A stretch of DNA of 64,000 nucleotides from Apostichopus japonicus (GCF_037975245.1 NC_092583.1:1223764-1287763), one strand, 5' to 3'; counted from the first letter of the stretch, positions 13,601 to 28,600 are shown. Program-made: numbers and translations. The notes: generated by a model from the letters alone, not told the origin.

Positions 13601-16600
13601 TGTCCTTCCCCATCCCTCCACCCCCTCCCCCCACCCCAGCACCCAAATCTCAACCCTGCATTGGAATCCCCATCAAATCTGTGTAATATTCCAAAAGCAA
13701 ACAAAAAGGAGGAGTTTAAATTTAAATCTCATGACATATATGCAATCCTTCAGAATCTACTGATTACCTGCCTCCTGCCTCTTCTTACAACAGCGCCCCC
13801 TGTAAGGTTGATACCACGGGTCTTTCTCCTTTTCTTGTTACCCTTGGTTGACTAGAAGTTTATCGAAAAGAAGTAAACAAACGTTTTTTTAAAGCTCTCA
13901 ATCAGAGCAAACGGCAGAGTAAGAAAATTGTTATTAAATGCATTGAAGACTCGCCCCAAGCCGCCCTGTGAAAAAGTTAACTTTCCGTTGCTTGCAAGTG
14001 AGTTTTGTTCGTGTCGCTACAAAATGCAGACACAAATGAAACGTGACACCTTGTTATCTTTAGCTGGACCTGAGATGTCCATCGCTGTATCATTTGTACA
14101 CTGTGTTGTGGGTATTGACTGCAGCTGTACTGTACTGACTTTACTCTAGTGTCTAATTACTGACGGTAGCAAGCTGTGTGTGTATTTTCTGGGATCGATG
14201 GTGGTGTCTAACACATCTGTTACACCTCATTTGAAACAAGGTCAGATTACCAGCATAAGACGTTTCTTTTTGCTCGAGTCTTCACACCCTTTAAGGAATG
14301 TAGTAGCGCGACAGTGAGTGAAAGCAATGTACAAAACTTCCCCCGCTCATCACAACTTTTGATAAATTGCATTCCCCCCCCCTTTTTTTTATATTTTATT
14401 TTGTTCAGATAAAAGTTGAATCTCTTTTTTGATGGTGGTAAGAATGACAGGCGAATAAAAAACTGAGTGGATTGATTGTGGATAAGGATAGAGGGGGGAG
14501 GGGGGTGGGGGGTGGGGGAATGAAGTGCACCCAGAAAAAGTAAGTGTAACTTTCATTTCTTACCTTGTCAAGAGCCTCAGTGGGCTCAAAAGTCGGGATG
14601 ACCAGCATCTTTGGAAGATCTGATAAAACAACGAATAATAAATAAGGAAAACTTTCATCAAACTCGGACACACCCTGCATTGAAAACACACTGACATTTA
14701 TCTACTTGTTATGAATGCTTAGAAAAGTGACCAGACTGAATCACCCTTTGATTGATACCATAACAGAAGCAATACTCAGGTATGTGCCCAGGATTTCCTG
14801 AGTGCCGGGTATACTGATCCCCGTCCTGGGGAGGGGTCTAAGGGGGTCTCTCCCATTTGAGAAATTTTTGATTTTTCGATTTTTGAAGGTGCTCAGATGC
14901 CAAATGCTGGCACTTGTGTAGCTTTTTAAGCACATACACAAGTACTAGTTTTGCCAACAATTTACATACATATTTTTTTTTTTATTAGTGAAATATATTA
15001 CGTGGCCTGGTAAAAGTTATTAGTTTGTTTCAAAGACATTTTACAAGGGACCGACTGAGAGGCCATAAGTAATGTTTCTCGCATGCTTAACTGATGCATA
15101 ATGAGTCTGTATGATTTTGGCATAGGCTAGGCCCAATTTATGTTGAATATATATATTGTTAGGAATGTCGGGATTTCAGATGAAAATAGTGCTGGGCGGG
15201 ATTCACAATTTTAAATACAGTGCTGGGCGGGGCCGCCCAGTGCCGCCCAGCGTGGGCACATCCCTGCTGAATACTTACTTATGCTTTTCAATTTTAATTT
15301 TTGGTCTTCCACAGACTGTCTTCCAGGGGTCCCTGAAGCGGCCCGGGGCGAGATGAGAAATGGCGACCCCATCGATGGGTCTTCCAGGTCCGTGGGCGAG
15401 CCCAACTTGACAGAATCGTCCGATGAGGAGGCCCAAGTGAATGGTTCGTGAGCCTCCTTTAAGCAAAAGGAAAGAAAGAAAAAAAAATAAAATGTGGTAG
15501 AAAGTTGTAGATCACGCTTCCAAATACACCTAGATTCGTTAACTAAGTATTGTTTCGATCGAACGATTTATTTTCCAATCGTCATTAACAAAAAATTAAA
15601 ATATACAGCTATTAGGTTTTCATTCTGGACTTGGAAGGTTTTAATTAATTACTTTTATTCCCTTTTTAGTGACAAATGATTTTCTCAAATTATTTAACAA
15701 CCTAGTAAAGAAAACTATGGATTTGTTTTCTTTCTTTGTTTAATAATTATTCTTACCAATTAAAAGAGTCTAACTAACAACTTTGATGAAATTCATTGAT
15801 GAGATTCTTCTCACTTTGATGAAATTTTTATTTCTTTTCTCGTCACGCCATTTTCCTTTTGCAAACAGGAATCAAAAAGTGTTTCAAACATATTTTTTCC
15901 CATTAAGATCATAACTCATTCCCTATCAAAATGGGTAATGTACAAGTAAATATATTCATACCATGTGAAAATGAAATAACATTAGTGTTCAAATTGAAAG
16001 AAGACAATGTTAACCTTCAGGGGCGGACTGGGTCTTAAAAACCGGCCCAGGCATTTTCCACCTAGACCGGCCCATTATTCATTGATATGGTACTCACATA
16101 GTGATCGCCGTCCTGGGGGAGGGGTCTAAAAAACCCTTGAACAAAAATGAAAAAAACCTAAATAAAATCCATTAGCACAGACGGGTTGCTAAAAGCACGT
16201 TCTTTTGTTTCGAACTAACAGACTAAATAACATGGTGATTTCATGAGCTGATTCACACAGTTATTTCTACACAGCCCGTCTGTATTCTATTAACTACTGT
16301 GAAAATGGGTTGTAATTTCTACCAGGCTCCCCAGCCCACCGGGCATTGCCCAAATGCCAGTGTGGCCAGTCCGCCACTGTTAACATTCATTTCTAGCGAA
16401 AGAGATATCACAAGAAAGGACGACGATATGAACTGTTGATTTTTTCCTTACATAGGAATGTTCCACCTCTGACTTTGTTTGGAGGTCAATCTCGACACCA
16501 GGAACCTAATGAAAAAAAATCAAAAACGAGAAAGAAAGGAAGCCACAAATGAATTTACGATATTTCTTATTACTAATCTTTCATCATCTCTCTTGTCATC

Positions 16601-19600
16601 CCATCCCACCATCTCCCCTCCTCTCCACCCCCCACCCAGCCCCACCCAGCCCTTTGTTTTGTCTTCATCCCATTAAACATCTCTTTCAGCTTTTGCTAAT
16701 AACCTTCACTTTCTCTCTCTATGCCAGCATTAATCAGACTTGGTTCTCAATATAAGGTTCAAACTCATTTATCCAAACAGAAGGAAGATTCCATTTCCTT
16801 TTGAATCGTTTTCAATCAGAAATTGTTCTCAAATATGCTAGGAATGGTCACTCATGTCAATACAAAACTTCAACAATGTCTCGCTACCAATCTCTTAACA
16901 TTTTGTTATCTCAAATGTTGTTTTTGTCTACAAAAAATTCATCATCACTTTCGGTAAAAGCCAGGAGGGCGACATTTTGAATTGGGGAAAACTCAGTTTC
17001 GTCTTTTTCAACCAATGAGACGCCATGAGAACTGAAATGTAAGTGTAAGTTTATTGCTACGTTACCATTTTCAAAACCCAGGGTGATTCAGGAGGGGGTG
17101 TCGGACTGTGACGGTACCCCATGAGTCCTCTGAGAATGGAATTTGGGATGTAACCTGAAGGAAATGTACACAAAGACTAGACTCATTCTGATATCCTTGT
17201 GTGTGGGCATCTCTAGAAACCTGGACAGTTACACCCCCATGAAGAGAAAAACATGTCGATGAAGCCAGAATTACCTCCTCAAAACCATGCACGTACAATC
17301 ACATTTCTTCCTACTTTCTTACTGTGTGTAGTCTTTATATAGTTTCACAACACTTATAAAGTTAGTGATAACTGACTCGGAGCAGACTTTTGAACTAGTG
17401 ACTGCAGGGTTAAACGTCCTGCACTCTACCCAAATGACTGCAGGGTTAAGCCTCCTGCGCTCTACCCAAATGACTGCAGTGATAAACGTCCTGCTCTCTA
17501 CCCAGATGACTGCAGGGTTAAATGGCCTGCGCTCTACCCAAATGACTGCAGGGTTAAATATTCTTCACTGTACCCAAATGACTGCAGGGTTAAACGTCCT
17601 GCTCTCTACCCAAATGACTGCAGGGTTAAATATTCTTCACTATACCCAAATGACTGCAGGGATAAACGTCCTGCACTCTACCCAAATGACTGCAGGGATA
17701 AACGTCCTGCTCTCTACTCAAATGACTGCCGGGTTAAATATTCTTCACTATACCCAAATGACTGCAGGGATAAACGTCCTGCACTCTACCCAAATGACTG
17801 CAGGGTTAAACATCCTGCTCTCTACTCAAATGACTGCCGGGTTAAATATTCTTCACTATACCCAAATGACTGCAGGGTTAAACATCCTGCTCTCTTCTCA
17901 AATGACTGCAGGGTTAAACGTCCTGCACTCTACTCAAATGACTGCAGGGTTAAACATCCTGCGCTCTACTCAAATGACTGTAGGGTTAAACGTCCTGCAC
18001 TCTACCCAAATGACTGCAAGGTTAAATATCCTTCACTATACCCAAATGACTGCAGGGTTAAACGTCCTGCACTCTGCCCAAATGACTGCAGGGTTAAATA
18101 TTCTTCACTATACCCAAATGACTGCAGGGTTAAACATCCTGCTCTCTTCTCAAATGACTGCAGGGTTAAACGTCCTGCACTCTATTCAAATGACTGCAGG
18201 GTTAAACATCCTGCGCTCTACTCAAATGACTGTAGGGTTAAACGTCCTGCACTCTACCCAAATGACTGCAAGGTTAAATATCCTTCACTATACCCAAATG
18301 ACTGCAGGGTTAAACGTCCTGCACTCTAGCCAAAATGAGCAATCAAGCTCTTAGTCAGATCAGATTAAGTCAATCAACACCTTTGCAAATTGTGCATAAC
18401 CCGGGGATCACACAGAAAGTGTACAACTCAGAAAAACAGGAATGGGTGCTTTACTTTTTGTTTATGGTTTCAAAAGTGCTTTTCTATTCTTCATTCCCTT
18501 ACAAGTTAATTTCTCTGGTAATATTCTTCACTACTAACTTATGATGATACCTTACAACGTCGTGAAATAATTTTACAACTTTACAACATCGTGAAATAAT
18601 AGTCTTGATTCAATTTATCTAATCAAGTCATGATCAAGGATATTTAAAGTGTAATAAACATATAATAATCAGTTTTAATTTAATTAAGCTATTTAATCTT
18701 GATGACAAGCAACTCCCAAACCAGAAAAGGACATTCATTAACCAACGCTGCTACAAACATCCACAATTACATAATTTTTTTTATTTTATCAACTGTCAAT
18801 TGTTTTGGGAATATCCCAATTTTTTGACTTACCATCGGGAGCAATTGGCCACACCTTCTTTAGAATTAGCGAAGACCTTTCAGCCATTAAATCACTTTCA
18901 GATGTTCGGCCAGCGTTCGTCCAGCTTTCAACAAATTGTTCTTCCGATTCGGTAGAATCTTAAATGTAACAACAAAGCGACCTCTTTGGGTAATTCATTC
19001 CTTACTTTGCCAACATTTTCTTTGACAATATGGTTCCATGGCAACCAGATAAGACACAAAGACCGAATGTTGATGAACTGATGTTATCAATTTCTATGAA
19101 GTAAACCTGATTGTTAAAAATAATTCACATAATTTTCATTACCTATAAACAACAAAATTCTTCTCCGATGCTCATTTGAAAATAATCCGTCCTGAGCAGC
19201 GAGTAAAAATATCCGTATTGGACCACGCCTCTTGATGTTGATGTTTTAAGTGATCTTTTGAAACCGGTGAATGGAATACTTGATAATACATCTAAATCCG
19301 GTTTTCCTCACGACAATGTTTCTTTTTGTCTTCTCTTTTCCTTGTCTTTTCGAGATTAGTACTGACTTTTCTCGATAATATATTTATTACTGCTGATTCT
19401 CAATATTTTCAATCCCTCCCAGAGCACCTTATATAATAGTTGTTAATGACCAGTACCCAGATACAAGAAACTTTGTATCTGGAAAGGTTTGCTACAACAA
19501 ACTGAAGCCTCAAGATTATACCTTCTAAAATATCAAATGTCTCCAAAAATGTCTCCTTCTCAGGCAATTCCAGCAGCAAATCTTGCCTCCTTTGTTTAAT

Positions 19601-22600
19601 TTCATCTACTTTGGCAACTCTGGGGCTAGAAAGATGCCTTTGTGGTTCTTCTTCTTCTCTGTCGGAGAGATGCTCTGCGATGGAGTATGTCGATAGCATC
19701 GACTGGACGGCGTTAGACTTGATCAAGTCTTCATCGTGTTCCTGAACTAATAACAACAACCTCCTCGTGTACCGACGTCGACTCGCGAGTTGCGTCGGAA
19801 AGACGGGCAGTCTTTCGATGTCAAACCTGTGAAGGGTAAAAACCAATCAGGATTTTTGTCTTTGTTTGCATCATCTCCTGAGAGAAGAAAATCACAAAAT
19901 TTCAGTTTCAGTTGATTATTTTATTTTTTAGTATCGAAGCTTGTTAATACACGCTCGATAAACATTTTAGGAGCGAAACTATGGATCCTTTCCTTTGCCA
20001 CAGAATAATTTCTGTTCTAGTTCTAGGCAACATTCTTTGAAAATGATTGTGAAAAAAAAAAAACTTCTTCCTCCCTCCCATGATAAAAATGAAGAGCCAA
20101 AAATTGCTTGAGCACTACTTATTTTGCACAACTAAGCACAAAAACCTATTTTGTGTATAATTACAAAACATTAACTTAAATAAGATATGACACTTTTAGA
20201 AATCCATAGAAATATGATATCCCTTATGTATATATAATGTATTTATTTGCATAAGTTATAAAAAGTCAATGATATCATCAACACCCCCCCTCCCCTAATC
20301 AACACCCCCCCCCCTCCCCTAACCTCACCTTTACCAAATTGTTGGTAAAAGAGGTCACAGCACATCAAACTAATGATAAACTGTGGGTGGGGGAAACAAA
20401 TTTTCAATTATAATTAAGAATAAATAAGAAGAATGTTTTAAATGTAAAATAAAATAGGATGTAACTATCCTTGGTACTTTTGTGTCAGGCCTTCAAAATC
20501 TCAGACCCCTAACTAGTGATTACTAACCTTGCAGACTGTATATACACTCTAAACGAATGACCACAACAAATAATAAATAATTCAGTTGGTCAAACTATCT
20601 CCTCTTGTGTACAGATTCCTTCAATAATCATTATTTATAGTATAATTGCAGAAAACATGTTAGCAAAAATTAACACCAAATAAAGTGTCAAGCTAACACT
20701 TACAACTCTTGCGATCTGTGTCTCTTCCAAATGATACTATATTTCTGGTGAAGAGACTAAAGTCTAAAGTCTTTATAACAAAACCGTTGACCCCGGCAAC
20801 CAAACAAGCTATTAAAGGCCTAAGGTGATTTGACCGTGGCAAAGTGTTTGTGTAAACAGACTGTTGTGCGATGTCCTGGTTACCGGCTACAACTGGACAC
20901 CAATGTTTACATATTCTATTTAAAAAAACGTTTCAAATGTAAGAGATTAAGATAACACACTTGTTGCATTGCCATCTGTGAGGTTCATAGGACAATGATA
21001 AATAAAGTGTTGCAGACCTGAGGGAGTGATATGTCACATATCAGGACTCGAATTAAGGATTGTGATGGGCAGGCCTCAGCTCTTTAGGGAAATGTAGAAA
21101 ATTACACGTTTTGTTTTTTGACTGAAATGGCAAGGCACCTTTCAAACTTTTCAGCTATCAAAAAACAACAAGGCAAACTTTCCAACAAAAAAAAATATTT
21201 TGAAAAGGCACCAACTTCGGCATATTTTCAAAGGTGAGATTAAACATATTTATACAGAAACAAATTTTGGAAATAAATTAAACAAAAATTAAAAGAAAAA
21301 ACATATATTTCCTGACAAAATATTGCTTGAGTTGCTGGACAATTTTTTAGCAATTGTCTTCGTTTGATATGAAGTTTAATAATCAAAGTTGATTGTGAGG
21401 TCACCTATGGCAACTTGACTAAACTGGACAATGCAGACATTTCTGGTGCAGTCCGTTCTTGGTGCTGTCTGTTCACTGGTGCGGTCGGTTCACTGGTGCG
21501 GCCGGTTCTTGGTGCTGTCGGTTCACTGGTGCGGTCGGTTCTTGGTGCTGTCGGTTCACTGGTGCGGTCGGTTCACTTGTGCGGTCGGTTCAGTGGTGCT
21601 GTCAGTTTTGACTGATGAGAACGAGACACATAACACTTACACCGGTGCTGTCAGTTCAATGCTGCGGTCGGTTAACTGGTGCGGTCGGTTCACTGGTGGG
21701 GTCGGTTCAATGGTGCGGTCGGTTCACTGGTGCAGTCGGTTCACTGGTGCGGTCAGTTCAATGGTGCGGTCGGTTCAATGGTGCGGTCGGTTCACTGGTG
21801 GGGTCGGTTCACTGGTGTTGTCGGTTCACTGGTGCGGTCGGTTCACTGGTGCTATCGGTTCACTGGTGCGGTCGGTTCTTGATGCGGTCGGTTCAATGGT
21901 CCGGTCAGTTAACTGGTGTGGTCGGTTAACTGGTGCGGTCGGTTCACTGGTGCGGTCGGTTCACTTGTGCGGTAGCTTCACTGGTGCGGTCGGTTCACTG
22001 GTGCGGTCAGTTCACTGGTTAGGTCGGTACACTGGTGCGATCAGTTCACTGGTGCGGCCCGGTTCATTGGTGTTGTCAGTTCACTAATGTAGTCAGTTCG
22101 TTAGTGTGGTCAGTTTGTTGGTTTGGTCGGTTTGTTGTTGTGGTCGGTTCGTTGGTGTGGTCGGCTCGTTGGTGTGGTCGGTTCGTTGGTGTGGTCGGTT
22201 TTGACTGATGAGAATGAGACACATAACACTTACCACAGTTGATGGTCGGGATTAAACGGCATCGGCTCTTCTTTAGACTCGTCCTTGAAGTGAAGAGAAA
22301 CAAGTTTCTCCAGAAATTGAAACGGGAGGTAGCTGGATACATTGACAAAGCTGAAGGCGTGAAACAAAGAGACAATGCTGAATAATCATGTTAACAAACA
22401 TTGCAGGGTTCGTTCAGTGAGTACAATGCCGAATCATGTTAACATACTGTGCATGGTTATAAAGTGAGTACAAACTTGTACTCATATCTCAGCATGGTTC
22501 CCGTACTTGTACTCATAATTCAGCATAGTTCCCCATATTTGTACTCAACTACATGGGGTGAAACAAATAAACAATACTGAATCATGTTAACGATACATTG

Positions 22601-25600
22601 TAGTGGTTGTATAGTGAGTACAAACTTGTACTCATAATTCAGCATAGTTCCCCCATACTTGTACTCATAATTCAGCAAAGTTCCCCCAAACGTGTACTCA
22701 TATATCAGCATGGTTCCCATACTTGTACTCATAATTCAGCATAGTTCCCCATATTTGTACTCAGCTACATGGGGTGAAACAAATAGACAATACCGAATCA
22801 TGTTAACAATACATTGTAGTGGTTGTATAGTGAGTACAAACTTGTACTCATAATTCAGCATACTTCCCATACTTGTACTCATAATTCAGTATAGTTCCCA
22901 AACTTGTACTCATAATTCAGCATAGTTCCCATACTTGTACTCATAATTCAGCATAGTTCCCTCATACTTGTACTCATAATTCAGCATAGTTCCCTCATAC
23001 TTGTACTCATAATTCAGCATAGTTCCCTCATACTTGTACTCATAATTCAGCATAGTTCGCTCATACTTGTACTCAACCTCATGGAATTTTACTCATATTC
23101 ATCCTCCGGGGGGAATTCTGGAAATCCCAGTACGGATTCTAGAGCAAGATTAAATGACTGAATTCGTGCTTAGAGACTTGTACTCTCGTTCTTGTACTCA
23201 AACAAAGGAGAACTCTACTTGTACTCGGGCTGTTGTAATCATACTTAAAGTCTGCTGGTATGTAATCACTAATGTTATATTTGTAAAGAGGAATAAAGCT
23301 GAGACTCAAGTTCAGAAAATATCATTCGCCTTGAAGAAGACACAAACCCCAACAATCATTGAACAACATCTCGCAAACAGCTAAGAACAAAAATGTTATT
23401 CCATTTGGGAGATATCACATATTTAATGTTTCTCCGCACAAAAATGGCTGAAGACTTGATTAAGTTTAGTTATGACTATATCATTGAGCCACATGTGATT
23501 TAATTATTTATGCTTATTGCCTTGTTGATGATAACCTTTACATGTTCTGTAATGCAGACTAAATATAAGTGTGCCGTTAGTCAAATTAAGACAATCTCCC
23601 AGTATAGTCGTCCACAGTTAAAAAATATCAGTAATTATTATCTAAATAAAAATAAAATAAAACTGTTAGCAAACTGCTTATCCACTTTTATCTAATCAAT
23701 ATAAATTCCTTCTTTTTGGTTATTCTGAGTCAAACCTGCCAAACAGACAGTTTTGCAGGATTATTACCACTTTCAAGCAAAACATTTACAATTAATGATA
23801 CGGTCATTAATTTTCTGGATTATTAGAAAAGGCTAGTTATAAAGGCTCAGCTAAAACAATGCATTTTGTAAAAAAGATTATGGCATGGTTCAGTTGTCGT
23901 ATTCATCTCAAAATAGTGCATTGGTTCGTGTCTGCACCACTGGTGGGATAAATGCATCTTAAAGTATTTTTGAGGGGGGGTGGGAGGGTGTTGGGGGGAT
24001 ATACTCACCTTATGTGATTTTGGAATCCAACAAGGATATCCCCGTGATCATTGGCAAAGCAGACGCCCATCAAAGAAGAATCAAAACACAGCTCTCTTAC
24101 AAGCGTGTTGGTCATGTCCCAAATCTGTAAAATTTGATGGTTAGAGGTTGCTTTAACGTCTTTCCCTAATTTTAAGATTTTCTTTCACATTTTCATCTGC
24201 AACTGTTGTTACGGTGTATTACAAGTTTTGCTACCTTCTGATACAATGCGTATCATGGAAATGTTCGGTTTATTTCGTAAATCGGCCTACATGCAACAGA
24301 ATATAATACACCTCTTGGACATACCTAGGTAAAGGATAGAACATTATTGGACCTACATAACAAAATACATTATAAACATATCACTGTACCTATCATTTGT
24401 GACCAACTAAAAACTATACATATCACTGGAGCTACATAACAAAATACACATATCACTGGATCTATCAAAATATGCACATCACTGGAGCTACAAAACAAAC
24501 ACACATATTACAAACCTAACTCAAAAAATATGCACACCACTGGAGCAACATAACAAAATACACATATCACTGGACCTACAAAATATGCACATCACTGGAG
24601 CTACATAACAAAATACACATATCACTGGACCTAACAAAATATGCACATCACAGGAGCTACATAACAAACACACATATTACTGAACCTAGCTAACAAAAGA
24701 TGCACATCACTGGAGCTACATAACAAAATACACATATCACTGGACCTACAAAATATGCACATCACAGGAGCTACATAACAAACACACATATTACTGAACC
24801 TAGCTAACAAAAGATGCACATCACTGGAGCTACATAACAAAATACACATATCACTGGACCTAACAAAATATGCACATCACAGGAGCTACATAACAAACAC
24901 ACATATTACTGAACCTAGCTAACAAAAGATGCACATCACTGGAGCTACATAACAAAATACACATATCACTGGACCTACAAAATATGCACATTACAGGAGC
25001 TACATAACAAACACACATATTACTGAACCTAGCTAACAAAAGATGCACATCACTGGAGCTACATAACAAAATACACATATCACTGGACCTAACAAAATAT
25101 GCACATCACAGGAGCTACATAACAAACACACATATTACTGAACCTAGCTAACAAAAGATGCACATCACTGGAGCTACATAACAAAATACACATATCACTG
25201 GACCTACAAAATATGCACATCACAGGAGCTACATAACAAACACACATATTACTGAACCTAGCTAACAAAAGATGCACATCACTGGAGCTACATAACAAAA
25301 TACACATATCACTGGACCTAACAAAATATGCACATCACAGGAGCTACATAACCAAACACACATATTACTGAACCTAGCTAACAAAATATGCACATCACTG
25401 GAGCAACATAATAAACACACATATTACTGAACCTATAGCTAACAAAATATGCACATCACAGGGGCTACATAACAAACACACATATTGGACATTGACATGG
25501 ACATGACATGACATGACATGACATTGACATGGACGTTATATTGACATATTGACATGGACGTTAAATGGATGTGTGCCGAGAGATTGGCTTCGGTCAGCTT

Positions 25601-28600
25601 GCGAGTCTACAAGCCTCCATGGCTTCTTTCGCGAGTTCCTGCTTGCGGGAAGATCACATATACATACATACATACATACATATTACTGAACCTAGCTAAC
25701 AAAATATGCACATCACAGGAGCTATACATAACAAAATACACATATTACTGAACCTAGCTAACAAAATATGCACATCACTGGAGCTACATAACAAACACAC
25801 ATATAACTGGACCTAACAAAATATGCACATCACAGGAGCTACATAACCAAACACACATATTACTGAGCCTAGCTAACAAAATATGCACATCACTGGAGCT
25901 ACATAACAAACACACATATTACTGAACCTAGCTACTGTAACAAAATATGCACATCACAGGAGCTAGATAACACAATACACATATTACTAAACCTATGTAA
26001 TGATACCATACATGTATAAAACTTACTTGAGATAAGCATCTCTTACATTCCAAACCGCCTCTATTTAGACACATTTTAATTCCATATCTGTCACTACTTT
26101 TGTATGGACAGAGAGAGGAGCTGACATATAGAGTCCACTACAAGCTACAAACTTGTTTTCCAGCCACTTTCATTAATGATCCTCTTTTGATACAAGAAAA
26201 AAAAACAGTACGGAAAATGCATCATGCACTGACGTACCTTGACAGATCCATCGCTGCTTGAAGAAGCAAAAAGTCCAAGAGATGGACAGGAGCACAATCC
26301 GTTGATCTGATAACAACAAATGGAGGACGGAAAAAAAAAATTTAAAAAAAGTTTGATCATCTTTATACTTTGAATTCTCAAAAATTAATTTGGGCAATAT
26401 TTCTGTGAGTTTCAAAGAGTGACTTCCAAAACCCAGTTGTCTCATCTCTCATCACAACGAGTAAGTTGATTCCGGAGGTAACAAATACAATGACAAGCCT
26501 GGGCATGCATGGCCCAAGATGGCCCCCCCCCAACAGAATGGACCAGAGGGCACACCCTACACATGCAGGCAGGCACCATGATATGAAGTAATGTGATATG
26601 GAGTGTTAGCTCAGTGGTTAACGCCGGTGCCTTCCAATCATAAGGTCCCCCGGTTCGAGTCACTCCAAGATTAATGTATGTCATTCAGTTACAGAGTTGT
26701 TGACAATTGAAAATTCATAATCATGGACATTAAATATGAATGTGAGAGACTGGCTTCGGTCAGCTTGCGGCTTTGATAAGCCAATGAGGCTTCTTCGCGA
26801 GTTGCTGCTTGCAGGAGGATCTAAAATACATACATACATACATGTTCAAGTCAGACAACGCAGGGGTTTCACTTACTGGCCTTGTATGGTCGTGGTCTTT
26901 CAGATGTCCGTGTCTCCTTATCCTATGCTGGTCTGCCTTAGCCATGCCTTGGTTAGGTGTTCTCTGGTGACTGTTCCACAACTCACACACCACGATGGAG
27001 CTGAAATGGATCCCAAAAAATCATCATCAATACAGAGCAGGTTAAGTATATCAACCTATGAAATACTATTGTGGGGGAAAAAAATGTTGTTTTTTTAGAA
27101 ATTGATAAGTTTTTTGTTAATTATGAACAGAACAATCACTGGGATCATGAAAAAAATCTTTTTGAAAGCTACAGCATTTTTGGAATAATAATAATAACAA
27201 CAACAATAACAATTTCTTATTTAATTCACAGATATTGGAATTTCTTGTACTCGATCTTGGGAACACAATGAGCTGTAATTTAGGTCTTTAACACATATGC
27301 ACATACACGCGGATGCACACACACACGCACGCACACACTTGACAGAGAGAATAATCATGATCAAGTTTAGTGTCAATCAATTCTAAATGGTGCAGAGTCC
27401 TACAAAACCAGAGAAAGCAAAATTTATGACAAAATTGTAAGAATAAATGAAATTAGGGCTAGTAGAATAAGACTCACTTGTTAGAAGGGAGAGCCAAGCA
27501 AACAGAGTTGGAAATCATCGAGATGTGTGAAGGACAGACAGGGCAAGGAATCTTTAATACAAGATTGAGAAGGTGATAAGGCAGAGGAGGTTAGTTGCTA
27601 GGAAGTATTGCTAAAGGAGACTATGAGGGCAGTGTGGTGGTGGGTATAGGCTTTAATGGGGGCTGTGTTGGTGCAAGGTTAGGTTGACTGGTTGAGATGA
27701 GCTGGGCTGAGAGAGCTACTACTAGGAGGGGTGATGGGTGCTGTGGTGGGTGCAAGGTTAGGTGTCAATGGGTTAACTGGTTGAGATGAGCTGGGCTGAG
27801 AGAGTTACAGTACTAGGAGGGGTGATGGGTGCTGTGGTGGTGCAAGTTTAGGTGTCAATGGGTAAACTGGTTGAGATGAGCTGGGCTGAGAGAGAGTTAT
27901 TACTAGGAGGGGTGATGGGTGCTGTAGTGGGTGCAAGATGGGTTAGCTGAAGATTTGATGAGAGAGGGGTCTTGAGATGATATACATAAAGTAAGGGAGA
28001 TGAGGGGTGAGGAGAGGAGAGAAGAGGGTATCATGAAGAGATGGAATTAATTGAAGATAGAGGAAACATGAGGGCCTTGGGGTAATGTTTAGGATTACAT
28101 GAGAGAGAGTGGATGATGGGGCCTATGGTGGTGCAACCTTAGTGGTAAATGGGTTGAGAGTAAATTACTAGGAGGGCTGACAGTTTGGGAGCATTATAGG
28201 GCAAAGAATGGAAAGCCTTTGCAGAAAAGGACCAGGGTGATGGATTGAGATGATAAACACATTTAAGCTTTACACGATTACAACTTCCATGTAAATTAAA
28301 ACAACTTTCCAGCGTGACAAGCGAAGTACTAATAACTCACCGAAGACAGGCACTGCAGGCCAAGTTCATACTGACTTTCACATACTTTCATCAATTTCCA
28401 TATATTCACTTTCTGATGGTTGCAAATTTTGTGAATGAACAAGAAAAACAAAAACTCTTGATTATTATTTTTATTTGTAATATCAGATTAAAGGCACTAT
28501 ATCATCTAATAGGTATTAATAGTAATGTTACTCAAATGAAAAACACTAGTTAAACTTAAGTAAAGTGAAAAAAAAAGAAGACATTTGGGCAGTTTTGAAG

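Noticed and set aside
17071-17298. 75-codon minus-strand ORF
   Set aside because: Overlaps exon 21 in a different frame; the spliced phase selects the GYIPNSILRG frame instead.
17365-18354. 329-codon plus-strand ORF
   Set aside because: Generated by a 36-bp minisatellite with a period divisible by three, inside an intron of the opposite-strand gene.
21431-22087. Overlapping plus-strand ORFs rich in Val/Gly/Arg/Ser
   Set aside because: All are frames of the 17-bp minisatellite; the three frames give equivalent peptides.
21436-23090. CRISPR-like arrays
   Set aside because: Repeats are head-to-tail without unique spacers, in an intron-bearing animal genome with no cas genes.
24631-25307. Three identical 72-codon Cys-rich minus-strand ORFs
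   Set aside because: They are the three copies of a 229-bp repeat unit; identical peptides reflect repeat identity, not a gene family.
26601-26670. Functional tRNA gene
   Set aside because: A and B boxes are present, but the acceptor stem and anticodon arm do not pair well and the sequence continues into a SINE body with a CATA tail.
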